Source of the DNA: Thermoplasmatales archaeon
Lineage (GTDB): Archaea > Thermoplasmatota > Thermoplasmata > Thermoplasmatales > Thermoplasmataceae
Length of the DNA: 64,000 nt
Reading direction: 5' to 3'
Assembly (NCBI GenBank): GCA_016806715.1
Contig: CP060531.1
Span: forward strand, 1,659,966-1,723,965
In this document: in pieces, positions 43,764-52,121 of the stretch
Layout: each line of letters opens with the position of its first letter
Position numbering within the stretch: the first letter of the stretch is position 1
Notes under the pieces: model-generated
Seen by the model: the letters and a program-made list of their open reading frames with translations, nothing else
What the model was told of the DNA's origin: nothing
Databases searched by the model: none
Made by a program: the position numbers and the translations under genes

Positions 43764-45272
43764 GTGGAAAAAAATAGTTTTGAACACGTAAACGGGAATG
43801 CTGAAAGCATAACTGTGGAAGATCATTATGAACTCATTCCGCAAACAGTATCGATAGATATAGTCAGGAATGGGGACGGCAATCTCATTTATCGTATCAC
43901 AGAACCTGAAATTTCCCAGGAGTACCGTGAATTCACATCTAAACTTTATAATGAAATGAGATCAGTCCTGCTAAGCAGGCCGAAGTTAATCGGAGGAAAG
44001 CTGACTACATCAGAAATCTTCGAGTATTATCTGAAAAATTATGAACCCGGACTGGACAGAGAGATAAGTGATAAAGTTCTCTATTATTTCAAGCGTGATA
44101 ATGATGGATATGGGGTAATCAATCCAATTGTCATGGATGAGAACATTGAGGATATATCATGTGATGGTGTAAACATTCCAATTTTTGTATACCACCGGAA
44201 GCACGGCACACTACGCACGGAGATAAATTTTACAGATACTGAGCAACTCAACTCATTTGTTATCAAACTGGCAAGCGTATGTGATCAGGAGGTTTCCATC
44301 AATGATCCGATACTGGATGGTACATCTCCAGAAGGTCATAGAATACAGGCTGTGTATGGCACGGAAATATCTCCAAGAGGATCGGCATTCACAGTAAGGC
44401 TCTTTAGAAAGAACCCATTTACGGTGATAGATCTCGTTAAAAATGGCTCCATAAGCGAAGAAATGGCAGTATATCTCTGGTACATGGTGGAGGGCGGATC
44501 ATCTGGAATTGCTGTTGGCCCTCCAGCAGTAGGAAAAACTTCACTTCTCAACGCTATGCTCATGTTTATACCGGAGAACTCAAAGGTGTTCAGCATAGAG
44601 GAGACACGAGAGCTGAATTTTGTTCACGAGAACTGGATTGCCACAATTGTAAGAGAAGGTCGCTTGGATCTTGGACCGGATGAGGAAAACCTGTCAAAGA
44701 TAGACACGTTTGACCTGGTCAGAATGGCGATGAGGCAGAGGCCTACTTACATTGTAGTCGGTGAGGTAAGAGGTAGTGAAACATATTCACTTTTCCAGGC
44801 CATGTCTACTGGCCATACTGTTTACTCAACGCTGCATGCGGACACAATGGACACACTCATAAACCGCCTTGAAAGTGAGCCGATTAACGTCCCGCGTGTC
44901 CTTGCCGTTTATCTTAATGTTGTAATAATAATCAAATTTGTTAGGATCAATAACAGGCTCGTAAGGAGAGTCACGGAGATTGATGAAATAGAAGGCATGG
45001 AAGAAGTTGGTCACGGGTTGATTTATAACCAGGTTTTTAAATATGACCCCGTGCATAACACCCATGTATACAACGGCCAGAGCAACGTTATATCTAAATT
45101 CATTAGACTGCGGAAATATTCCGATAATGAATTCGAGAAAGATTTCAAGCGAAGGATAGATCTGATAAGAAAACTGGCAAAGTCAGGAGATTCCGACATT
45201 TCGAGCGTGAACGAGGCAATTCATGAGTTCGGCAGACAGGCCAGGGTAAAGAGGGGGGCGGATTCCATTTGA
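43764..45272 (+). CDS. type IV pilus/Tad-type secretion ATPase (GspE/VirB11 family)
   Basis: Hexameric ATPase that would drive assembly of an archaeal pilus or secretion system. 502 residues: N-domain about 1-220, Walker A GPPAVGKTS (252-260, a variant of GPTGSGKT), Asp box FSIEETREL, Walker B-like PTYIVVGEVRG (328-337) and His box STGHTVYSTLHAD. The GTG start follows GTGAGGG about 6 nt upstream, and a TATA element lies near 43713-43722. It is followed by two TadC-like genes and a second ATPase, the first junction using an overlapping TTGA. No pilin or prepilin peptidase is next to it. Confidence 0.88.
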   Translation: MEKNSFEHVNGNAESITVEDHYELIPQTVSIDIVRNGDGNLIYRITEPEISQEYREFTSKLYNEMRSVLLSRPKLIGGKLTTSEIFEYYLKNYEPGLDREISDKVLYYFKRDNDGYGVINPIVMDENIEDISCDGVNIPIFVYHRKHGTLRTEINFTDTEQLNSFVIKLASVCDQEVSINDPILDGTSPEGHRIQAVYGTEISPRGSAFTVRLFRKNPFTVIDLVKNGSISEEMAVYLWYMVEGGSSGIAVGPPAVGKTSLLNAMLMFIPENSKVFSIEETRELNFVHENWIATIVREGRLDLGPDEENLSKIDTFDLVRMAMRQRPTYIVVGEVRGSETYSLFQAMSTGHTVYSTLHADTMDTLINRLESEPINVPRVLAVYLNVVIIIKFVRINNRLVRRVTEIDEIEGMEEVGHGLIYNQVFKYDPVHNTHVYNGQSNVISKFIRLRKYSDNEFEKDFKRRIDLIRKLAKSGDSDISSVNEAIHEFGRQARVKRGADSI

Positions 45273-46225
45273 AGCCAGGAATATTGGGCAGGATCAGCAC
45301 TTACGGAAAGGGAATATTAGGGGAAACGGCGAAAAACAAGAATACAGGTCTTCCAGCAGGTCAGACAAACATTTTCCTGTCTACGTCGCTCCGGATATTC
45401 GGAGGAATATACCGGAAATACCCGGCGTTCCGGAGCCTGGAAGTGGAATTGAAGAAGTCAAAACTGGCAATGACCCGAGTTCAGTATCTATCACTTTATT
45501 CGCTTTATTCCATTTTCTTTATAATTGCTGAATCAATCGTTGCAGTTCTTGCTTACATTCTTACGGGATTCTACCCGGCATTGATATTCATTTCGGCTCT
45601 CCTCGTGTTTGTGTTGTGGTGCTTAAGTCTGCTGTATTACCCCACGTCTATATCACATTCCAGAAAGAAGGACATTGATGCAAAACTGCCAATGGCAATA
45701 GGATATATCTCTTCCATGGCATCCGCCGATATCCCTATTGACAGGATTCTATCGGATCTGGGCAAGCTTGACCTGTATGGGGAAATATCAAAGGAGGCAA
45801 ATTCGATAACAGTGATGACTGACTTATTTGGAATGGATATACTTGAGGCCATTAAGGAAGCATCCAGGTTCAGCCCATCAAGAAAATTCTCTGAGTTTTT
45901 ATCCGGAATAGGCACAACAGTGAATTCCGGGGGGAATCTCAGGAATTACCTCATCGGGAAAGCGAGACAGTACAATTCTGAACTCACCATTGGTATAAAG
46001 AGAAACGTGGAATCCATAGGAGTACTTGCTGAGAGTTTCATAACCGTAGGGGTTGCATTTCCGCTGATGTTGATGATAATTGTAGGCGTTATTGCAGTCC
46101 TCGCACCATCTCCGCCTCTGAACCTGGTTCTGTTCCTTATATTCATAGTTGCTTTTATAATACCCGTAATAACTGCAGTGTTCACTATATTCATCAGGAG
46201 TACGCTCAGGGAGGTTGAATTTTGA
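45269..46225 (+). CDS. TadC/FlaJ-like membrane assembly protein (T2SSF domain)
   Basis: The membrane platform partner of the ATPase. 318 residues: a soluble N-terminus of ~70 residues, two spans at about 73-120, a cytoplasmic T2SSF-type helical domain (about 128-245; DAKLPMAIGYISSMASADIPIDRILSDL is the typical beginning), and two spans at the C-terminus (about 252-305). TTG start overlaps the ATPase stop by 4 nt (TTGA), implying translational coupling. Confidence 0.82.
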   Translation: MKPGILGRISTYGKGILGETAKNKNTGLPAGQTNIFLSTSLRIFGGIYRKYPAFRSLEVELKKSKLAMTRVQYLSLYSLYSIFFIIAESIVAVLAYILTGFYPALIFISALLVFVLWCLSLLYYPTSISHSRKKDIDAKLPMAIGYISSMASADIPIDRILSDLGKLDLYGEISKEANSITVMTDLFGMDILEAIKEASRFSPSRKFSEFLSGIGTTVNSGGNLRNYLIGKARQYNSELTIGIKRNVESIGVLAESFITVGVAFPLMLMIIVGVIAVLAPSPPLNLVLFLIFIVAFIIPVITAVFTIFIRSTLREVEF

Positions 46226-47055
46226 AGAACAGCCGGGAATTGATCGTTTACGGTTCATTCGGTTTTGTTGTAATTCTTCTCATTGTGGGTGTAATACTTA
46301 GGATTCACTACTTCGACATCCTGATAAACCCGATTGCAGCTATTGCAATTCTGCTGATCGGGGCGCTGACTCCATATGGATTCTATAAGTATGTGCAGAG
46401 GCAGACGATTACGGAAATGGAGCGGAGACTACCTGATCTACTGAGGGACATTGCAGAGTATTCAAATTTTGGATTGCCGGTATCACAGGCTCTGGCTCGA
46501 GCAGGTAACAATGACTATGGACATCTTTCGCAACTCGTAAAAGCCATTTCACTAAAGATAGAAGCGGGAACTCCGGTAGAAGAGGCTGTTCTATCATCTG
46601 AGAATACGGTAGATTCCAAGGTTATCAAGAGGGCATTCACGGTACTCAGGAAGGCAACAGAATCCGGGAATAATGTGTCAGAAGTACTCAGGTTGATCTC
46701 AGAGTTCACTGGTGAGATAGAAGTCATAAGAGAAAGCAGGATCTCTGAGATGAAGAACTTTGTTCTTGTCATGTATGTGGCTTTTGCAGTATTCTTTTTT
46801 GTGGTGCTGGCAATTGATTTGGCATTTATTCCAAAGGTCGGCGAGGCCAATTTCTCCCCTCTTGGATTCGATTCCCAGACAGTCAGCGCTTCACTTATAA
46901 AGAGGATATTCAGCGGAGGCATCATTGTTCAAGGAGGAAGCACCGGGCTAATGTCCGGAATCCTCAAGGATGGAACTTTCGGCACCGGAGCTTTCTTCAC
47001 AGGAATAACGCTTCTTGTCACTGTTATAGCTCTTGGAATTTTCGGGGTGCTTTGA
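46222..47055 (+). CDS. second TadC/FlaJ-like membrane assembly protein
   Basis: 277 residues: two N-terminal spans (about 8-28 and 32-52), a T2SSF domain with ERRLPDLLRDIAEYSNFGLPVSQALARA and a repeat-like second helix bundle, then a membrane span (about 173-195) and a C-terminal span (about 256-277). Its start is a TTG overlapping the previous stop by TTGA, and the next gene begins with TTG immediately after its stop. Paired TadC-type subunits recall TadB-TadC of Tad pili, which form a heteromeric platform. Confidence 0.82.
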   Translation: MKNSRELIVYGSFGFVVILLIVGVILRIHYFDILINPIAAIAILLIGALTPYGFYKYVQRQTITEMERRLPDLLRDIAEYSNFGLPVSQALARAGNNDYGHLSQLVKAISLKIEAGTPVEEAVLSSENTVDSKVIKRAFTVLRKATESGNNVSEVLRLISEFTGEIEVIRESRISEMKNFVLVMYVAFAVFFFVVLAIDLAFIPKVGEANFSPLGFDSQTVSASLIKRIFSGGIIVQGGSTGLMSGILKDGTFGTGAFFTGITLLVTVIALGIFGVL

Positions 47056-48561
47056 TTGGACATCACTAATCCTGACCTTGTTAAAATTGAGAGAGGAGAC
47101 GATGACCTGTCATTTCGTGAGATCGAACCCGGAAAAGTGTATTCCAGGATCCTGATAGACCGGGATTCAGGTAGAATTGTATACGAACTCATTGAACCAC
47201 AAATGGAGCAGAGGCTTCAAACGGTGTACAGTAAATATGTAAAGCAGTACATGAATAGTGGAAACCGATCAGTGATCAATATAAGCCTGGAATCAGGCAG
47301 TGAAAACGGGAAAAAACCTTTGCCAACGGACATATATCTGGATCAACGCGACGCTGATGTTGTCAGATATTATGTGGAAAGGGACGTTTCAAGATATGGC
47401 AGAATAACAGGTTTGCTTCTTGACCCGGATGTTGAGGATATTTCATGCGAAGGTGCAATGAAAAAAATATACGTTTTCACGAAGGAATATGGGTACATTG
47501 CTACGAACGTAATTTTCAATGATGACAATGATCTTAATTTCTTTATCAGGAAGATAGTCCAGGATTCAGGGAAGAATATATCAATCGCAGACCCTATTGT
47601 TGACAGCACGTTATCTGATGGATCAAGAATACAGGCTTCCATTGGAAACTACGTCACGGCTTCGGGGCCTGCGTTTTCAATACGAAAATTCAGGAAAGAG
47701 CCATTCACGCCACTTGACCTTATACGGCTCGGTACCGCATCTGCTGAAATTTTTGCTTATCTCTGGCTCTGCATAGAATATGGAAGCAATATAATGGTGA
47801 CTGGAGGAACTGCATCCGGCAAGACAGTCATGCTAAACTCAATCCTACTCTTCATACCGCAGAACCTGAAGATCATAACAATTGAGGATACCCGTGAATT
47901 AAGACTCCCTCACGAAAACTGGCTTTCACTTGTATCCAGGGAGGGGATCGGTAAAAACTACCCAGTTACAGGTAAAAGAACCGGCGAAATAGACATGTTT
48001 GATCTCTTAACCGCCTCACTCAGGCACAGACCAAATTACATCGTGATAGGTGAAGTGAGGGGGAGAGAGGCTTTCACCATATTCCAGGCCATGTCTACCG
48101 GAAGGTATGGGTTGGCAACATTTCATGCAGAAGATATCAGCACACTTATACACCGCCTTGAGTCAAAGCCTATAAACATCCCAAGAAGCCTCATCGGGTC
48201 TCTTGACGCAGCAATCGTTATGGGCAACTTCGTTTTCAAGGGTGAAACGAAGAGGCGTGTCAAGGCAGTTTCGGAGATTATGGACGTTGACAGCCACCAT
48301 GGGGAAATGACAGTCAACAACGTGTACTCCATAAACACAGACGACACGTTCAAGTCCTCGGAATTCAGCTATTTACTGGCGAAAATAGGTAACAGGTATG
48401 GGATAGAAGTTGGGGTCATGGACAGCCTCACGATGAGTGAGAGGAAAAGGATGAACACAAGGCCCCTTATGGTGGAAGGTTTCCTCTCCCTGAGAGGAAA
48501 TATGTCCAGATCTGATTTCAGGATCTCAAAGGCTTTCTCCACACGATCCTTGTCCCGATAG
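47056..48561 (+). CDS. second secretion ATPase (GspE/VirB11 family), C-terminus replaced by IS sequence
   Basis: A paralogue of the ATPase at 43764: Walker A GGTASGKTV (about 250-258), ITIEDTREL, PNYIVIGEVRG (about 327-336) and the His box STGRYGLATFHAED. TTG start directly after the preceding stop. Up to about residue 453 (near 48410) the protein follows the family. The remaining ~47 residues are the reverse complement of a transposase gene, because on the minus strand this DNA encodes YRDKDRVEKAFEILKSDLD and the following hydrophobic tract. The normal C-terminal helices are therefore missing; activity is doubtful although all nucleotide-binding motifs remain. Confidence 0.82.
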   Translation: MDITNPDLVKIERGDDDLSFREIEPGKVYSRILIDRDSGRIVYELIEPQMEQRLQTVYSKYVKQYMNSGNRSVINISLESGSENGKKPLPTDIYLDQRDADVVRYYVERDVSRYGRITGLLLDPDVEDISCEGAMKKIYVFTKEYGYIATNVIFNDDNDLNFFIRKIVQDSGKNISIADPIVDSTLSDGSRIQASIGNYVTASGPAFSIRKFRKEPFTPLDLIRLGTASAEIFAYLWLCIEYGSNIMVTGGTASGKTVMLNSILLFIPQNLKIITIEDTRELRLPHENWLSLVSREGIGKNYPVTGKRTGEIDMFDLLTASLRHRPNYIVIGEVRGREAFTIFQAMSTGRYGLATFHAEDISTLIHRLESKPINIPRSLIGSLDAAIVMGNFVFKGETKRRVKAVSEIMDVDSHHGEMTVNNVYSINTDDTFKSSEFSYLLAKIGNRYGIEVGVMDSLTMSERKRMNTRPLMVEGFLSLRGNMSRSDFRISKAFSTRSLSR

Positions 48562-49745
48562 AGATCAAGGCACTCAATTGGACCGTATTTCCCCTGTAGA
48601 CCAGCATGAAACGGCCCATGCGGTTCTCCCTCTGTGATATGGCATTGTTCCTTGCCTGTGCATGGTACTTCCCGTCCTTCACCGTGGTTCTTATGTATCT
48701 GTAATATTCTCCCGCCATGGACCGGACCTGTGCGATCTGGGCAGGTTTCTTCTCCTTCGGCTTCGTTTTCTCAATGGTATCCATGACCTCCCTGATGTGT
48801 CTGTGGAAATTGGTTCTTTCCCGTGCTTCCAGATCAAGGTCATGGTAGAGGTACCCCTCCAGGCCAAGACCGTCAATGGTAAAATCCACATGCATCGCGA
48901 ATATGGGCCTGCCGCTGTAGAGGATTGTGTTATCTGCGGAATCCAGCCTCCTCATGCCGGCGGAGAATACATGCTTTACCTCCTTTCTTGAGTACGTTGC
49001 AGAGATTATGTATTCATGTTCGTGGAGTACCTTAAGATTGTCAAGGGAGAAGAAGCCGCGGTCAAGGATGATCACAACTCCGGTGACGAGATTCCTGATC
49101 CTTTCCACTGTTACCCTTAGGGTGGAAACATCCACAATACTCCCCGGGTATATCTCGAACAGTATGGGCAGGGATCTTCTCCTCTCCATTACAAGGGATA
49201 GATTGATCTGGGGAAGATCGCCATGATCCTTTGCATGACCATACTCGAACATGCTGTTTCCGGAATACGATGCAATGGTCGTTATATCGTACAGGAGAGA
49301 GGATTCCGCCTTCATGCGTGATGAGAAGGCGGAGAAGAACCTGTCCGGTATATTGCTGTTACCTATGTCCTCCAGCAGGCGGATATGCGCTGCGAAGATG
49401 GATCACATGGGTATTCCTGGCCAGGTAGGTTCCCTCATACATGTGTGCACTAATCCATGGGAGTGACTTATTGCCGGGCAGCGGCAAGTACCAGGATAGT
49501 GTTCCTGTCCTCCTTCCCGAACATTGATCAAGGATCTTCTCAATGCCCATCTCCTGATGATTCGCAGCACGGGTATGAAGGGCCGTAGACGAAGATGTTC
49601 TGGGCAGGTGCATCCGGCTTTTCAATGCCCTTTTCCTTCTGCACGCCAAGTACTGCTGTATACCTGATTTCTTTTTCTCCCTGTCCCAGTATGGCGTCAT
49701 CTCGTAGAATATTCCTGCATTGATCGTCTTTTTCTTGTGTAACTG
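48410..49745 (-). pseudogene. decayed IS4/IS1634-like transposase, inserted in ATPase gene
   Basis: DDE_Tnp_1-type transposase with several frameshifts. Recognisable blocks from its N-terminus are YWDREKKKSG, then in another frame VLGVQKEKGIEKPDAPAQNIFVYGPSY, then MGIEKILDQ, then MFGKEDRNTILVLAA, then HIRLLEDIGNSNIPDRFFSA. The long frame to 48518 has YEYGHAKDHGD-like catalytic Asp tracts (MFEYGHAKDHGDLPQ, IILDRGFFS). After a further shift comes YRDKDRVEKAFEILK with the DDE glutamate. The C-terminal tail (~90 residues) is absent. The 3' part is antisense to the second ATPase gene. Non-functional. Confidence 0.85.
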
Positions 49746-49748
49746 TTC

Positions 49749-49773
49749 AATATATACCTAATAGGTATATATT
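49749..49773. promoter_or_regulatory. 25-bp near-perfect palindrome with TATA boxes facing both ways
   Basis: Arms AATATATACCTA (49749-49760) and TAGGTATATATT (49762-49773) are exact inverse complements around a single A. Each arm contains a TATA-like ATATATA. It lies at the upstream end of the decayed transposase, so it may be that element's promoter or terminal structure, and it faces the ATPase remnant on the other side. The TACCTA-TAGGTA core recurs elsewhere in the window. Confidence 0.5.
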
Positions 49774-49777
49774 ATTT

Positions 49778-50004
49778 ATGTTTCGGTTCAGAAGAGTGAG
49801 CATTACCAGTGGTTTCACAAAGATTCTGATGGATCATGTACTAAAAAGGGGGTTCAGGTGGAAAGGGACGTCAGAATTAGGAAAAATATACTGGAGGAGA
49901 TGATTCGCAGGAATATGACAACCTATGGTGAATTCACCAATCTGATCTTCTCATTTTATCACGACAGGGACGCGGTCATAGAGAGTTTCAAGGCTGATAG
50001 ATAA
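49778..50004 (+). pseudogene. C-terminal remnant of a further secretion ATPase, frameshifted
   Basis: Frame 1 from ATG 49778 gives ITSGFTKILMDHVLKRG. After a one-base shift in the A5G5 run at about 49843-49852, a second frame gives KGVQVERDVRIRKNILEEM, then MTTYGEFTNLIFSFYHD and an end at TAA 50004. This matches the helical C-terminus of archaeal TadA/FlaI-type ATPases (E-x-R..IL..M....I..Y.EF...I..YY.D). The first part aligns without gaps over 18 residues with SEFSYLLAKIGNRYGIEV of the second ATPase, so it is from a paralogue, not simply the displaced end of that gene. The second frame alone, from GTG 49858 behind a GGGGGT tract, could encode a 48-residue peptide. Confidence 0.55.
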
Positions 50005-51291
50005 TCAGATTCTAGGCCCTTCACTGGTGAGACGCTTTACTATAAATGGCGTATAAATTGTCTGAAGCACTATTGATATTATTACTACAAAGGAAACACC
50101 GACATATATGGGCTGCCCATACTTTATCAAAATTGGGATACCTTCCTGGACTCCAAGCACGTATGGGATAGTGGACAGGACGACGGAAACCACTCCCCTG
50201 GGACCGACCAGAGACATAAACAGCTTCACCCGGTTGTTAATGGGATGCTTTGAAAATTTGCGGTTGATCACTGAAAGTGATGAGAATACTGCAATAGGTC
50301 TCGATATAAAAATTACCCCAAGAGCCAGTGCTATTCCCATTGGCAGGAAATCAATCAGATTGGACCTGGTGAGTATGCTCCCAAGTAGAAGAAAAATTAT
50401 AGATTGAAACAAAAATGACAGGTTTTCCTGAAAACCTTCCTCCCTGCTCCAGAAGATACTCTTGTCATTAAAGTTACCAACGATCGCACCTGTGGCTATT
50501 ATCGCAGGGAAGGGAGTTATTCCGGAAGCCTCCATTATAGTGAACTCGAGTATGACTATACCCAACAACAGCCCTACAATAAGGCTCTCAAAGTTCAGGT
50601 ATTTGTTGAGGTATATTACGCTGAATCCGATTGCAATACCGATCAGCGCTGGAACTGTTATCTGCATCAATAAAAATGTAACTGATCCAAGATAGATGCC
50701 TATATGGCTTGAAATTGCAGAGAAGAGCTGCACATCGCCGGAGGCTGGAGCAACAAAGGCGAGGCCAATCGTGAAGAGAATTATGCCTAGCGGATCGTTG
50801 AAAAGGCTCTCCCCAACAAGAGTGCCTGAAATGTTTTCATTTACGCTGATCCTTCTGAATATTGGTATCAGGCTTGCGGGGTCTGTTGGCGAAATTATGG
50901 CTCCAAATAGAAACCCGATGATGAGTGGTGCCCCGGTGAGGAGGGAGAATAGAAGTGCGGCTATGATTGCCGTTATGGTAATGCCCAGAGTATCAAGGAT
51001 AGCTATGGGAAGGAACTGTCTCCTTAGGACCCTCAAGTCTATGTGATGGCTCTCCGAATAAAGGATAATGACGATGCCCAGCAAACCGATGCCCACCGTT
51101 CCGAACTCTGACATCAGGTATATTGAGAAACTGTTGCTTATAATCCCCAACAAGGGTCCGAACATTATTCCCAGAACTATAAGGATCGGTATGTAGGCAA
51201 TCGTCAGTTTCCGGGAGATCGGTATAGCGAAAGCTGCCAGAATGAAAACGAAACTAATCTGATAATACTCATAGGCAAATTGTGACACCAT
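50005..51291 (-). CDS. CPA1-type Na+(K+)/H+ antiporter (NhaP-like)
   Basis: 428 residues, about twelve membrane spans. FGAIISPTDPASLIPIF (transport core with the TDP motif) and GTLVGESLFNDPLGIILF (the ND motif of electroneutral CPA1 antiporters) are present, then GPRGVVSVVL near residue 365. Ions are exchanged across the cytoplasmic membrane for pH and Na+ homeostasis; the cation is not predictable. There is no cytoplasmic regulatory C-domain. Its stop abuts the ATPase remnant on the opposite strand. Confidence 0.9.
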   Translation of the reverse strand: MVSQFAYEYYQISFVFILAAFAIPISRKLTIAYIPILIVLGIMFGPLLGIISNSFSIYLMSEFGTVGIGLLGIVIILYSESHHIDLRVLRRQFLPIAILDTLGITITAIIAALLFSLLTGAPLIIGFLFGAIISPTDPASLIPIFRRISVNENISGTLVGESLFNDPLGIILFTIGLAFVAPASGDVQLFSAISSHIGIYLGSVTFLLMQITVPALIGIAIGFSVIYLNKYLNFESLIVGLLLGIVILEFTIMEASGITPFPAIIATGAIVGNFNDKSIFWSREEGFQENLSFLFQSIIFLLLGSILTRSNLIDFLPMGIALALGVIFISRPIAVFSSLSVINRKFSKHPINNRVKLFMSLVGPRGVVSVVLSTIPYVLGVQEGIPILIKYGQPIYVGVSFVVIISIVLQTIYTPFIVKRLTSEGPRI

Positions 51292-51307
51292 TCACTTTAT
51301 CTTCCTT

Positions 51308-52036
51308 TTACAGCAAGGATTCCGGTTTCCTCCTCTTATGTTCTGACGATTGTATGAGTTCATTCACCCTTTTCTCGACGTCATTGGAAGGGCTTCCTCT
51401 GGAATTTATTAGTCTGTCCAGTGCCTTATCTATGTCCGGGTATTTCAATCCTAGTTCGCTCTCGTCTGTCTGTCCAGCCCAGAGACCCGCACTGGGTGGC
51501 TTGGTGACAATGCTGTCAGGTACGCCAAGGGAACTGGCCATGTCCCAGACTTCGGTTTTCGACAGGTGTAAGATTGGTTCAATATCGCAACCGCCATCGC
51601 CGAATTTCGTGAAGTAACCTGTATAATATTCACTCCGGTTCGTGGTTCCAACTACCAGGCCGTTGCTGACGTTTGCAAAATAATACAGGGTGATCATCCT
51701 GATCCTGGATTTGACATTGCCAATTATCCTTGTATCACTCATTTTGAGTGTTCTGGAAAAGGCGGATAATATTTCATGAATATCAATAATGTCTATTGGA
51801 ACGCCGGTTGATATCGAAAGGTCCCTGACATCATCTGCCTCTTTTTCAGCAGGATTCCCGTCCGGCAGGAACAAAGCCCTTATTCTTTTCCGTTCTATTG
51901 ATATTGAGAGGAGCTTCAATACCAGTGCACTATCAACTCCTCCGCTAATACCTATAATTGCTTGTTTTCCGGATAAGTGCGTGTTCAGAAAAGTTCTAAT
52001 TCTCGCGACCGGTTCGGAAAATTGTGCAGAGTTCAC
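51308..52036 (-). CDS. nadE: NAD+ synthetase
   Basis: Amidates nicotinic acid adenine dinucleotide to NAD+. 242 residues, ammonia-dependent form without a glutaminase domain. The PP-loop IIGISGGVDSAL, LFLPDGNPAEKE, VVGTTNRSEYYTGYFTKFGDGGCDIEPI and KPPSAGLWAGQTDESELG are the expected motifs. GTG start at 52036 with TATA AACTTAAATAAAT at about 52056-52068, 27 nt upstream, so leaderless. It is followed by the antiporter gene after 17 nt on the same strand. Confidence 0.95.
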   Translation of the reverse strand: MNSAQFSEPVARIRTFLNTHLSGKQAIIGISGGVDSALVLKLLSISIERKRIRALFLPDGNPAEKEADDVRDLSISTGVPIDIIDIHEILSAFSRTLKMSDTRIIGNVKSRIRMITLYYFANVSNGLVVGTTNRSEYYTGYFTKFGDGGCDIEPILHLSKTEVWDMASSLGVPDSIVTKPPSAGLWAGQTDESELGLKYPDIDKALDRLINSRGSPSNDVEKRVNELIQSSEHKRRKPESLL

Positions 52037-52121
52037 AGACAGACTTATCCCTGAAACTTAAATAAATATTTTCGATTATATATCTAAGCAGGCTTGAATG
52101 CATGTTAAGGTATAACTGTTT

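Noticed and set aside
49858-50004. Taking the stump as the displaced 3' end of the 47056 ATPase gene split by one IS
   Set aside because: The frame just before it aligns gaplessly with a segment that the 47056 gene still contains, so it must come from a paralogue.
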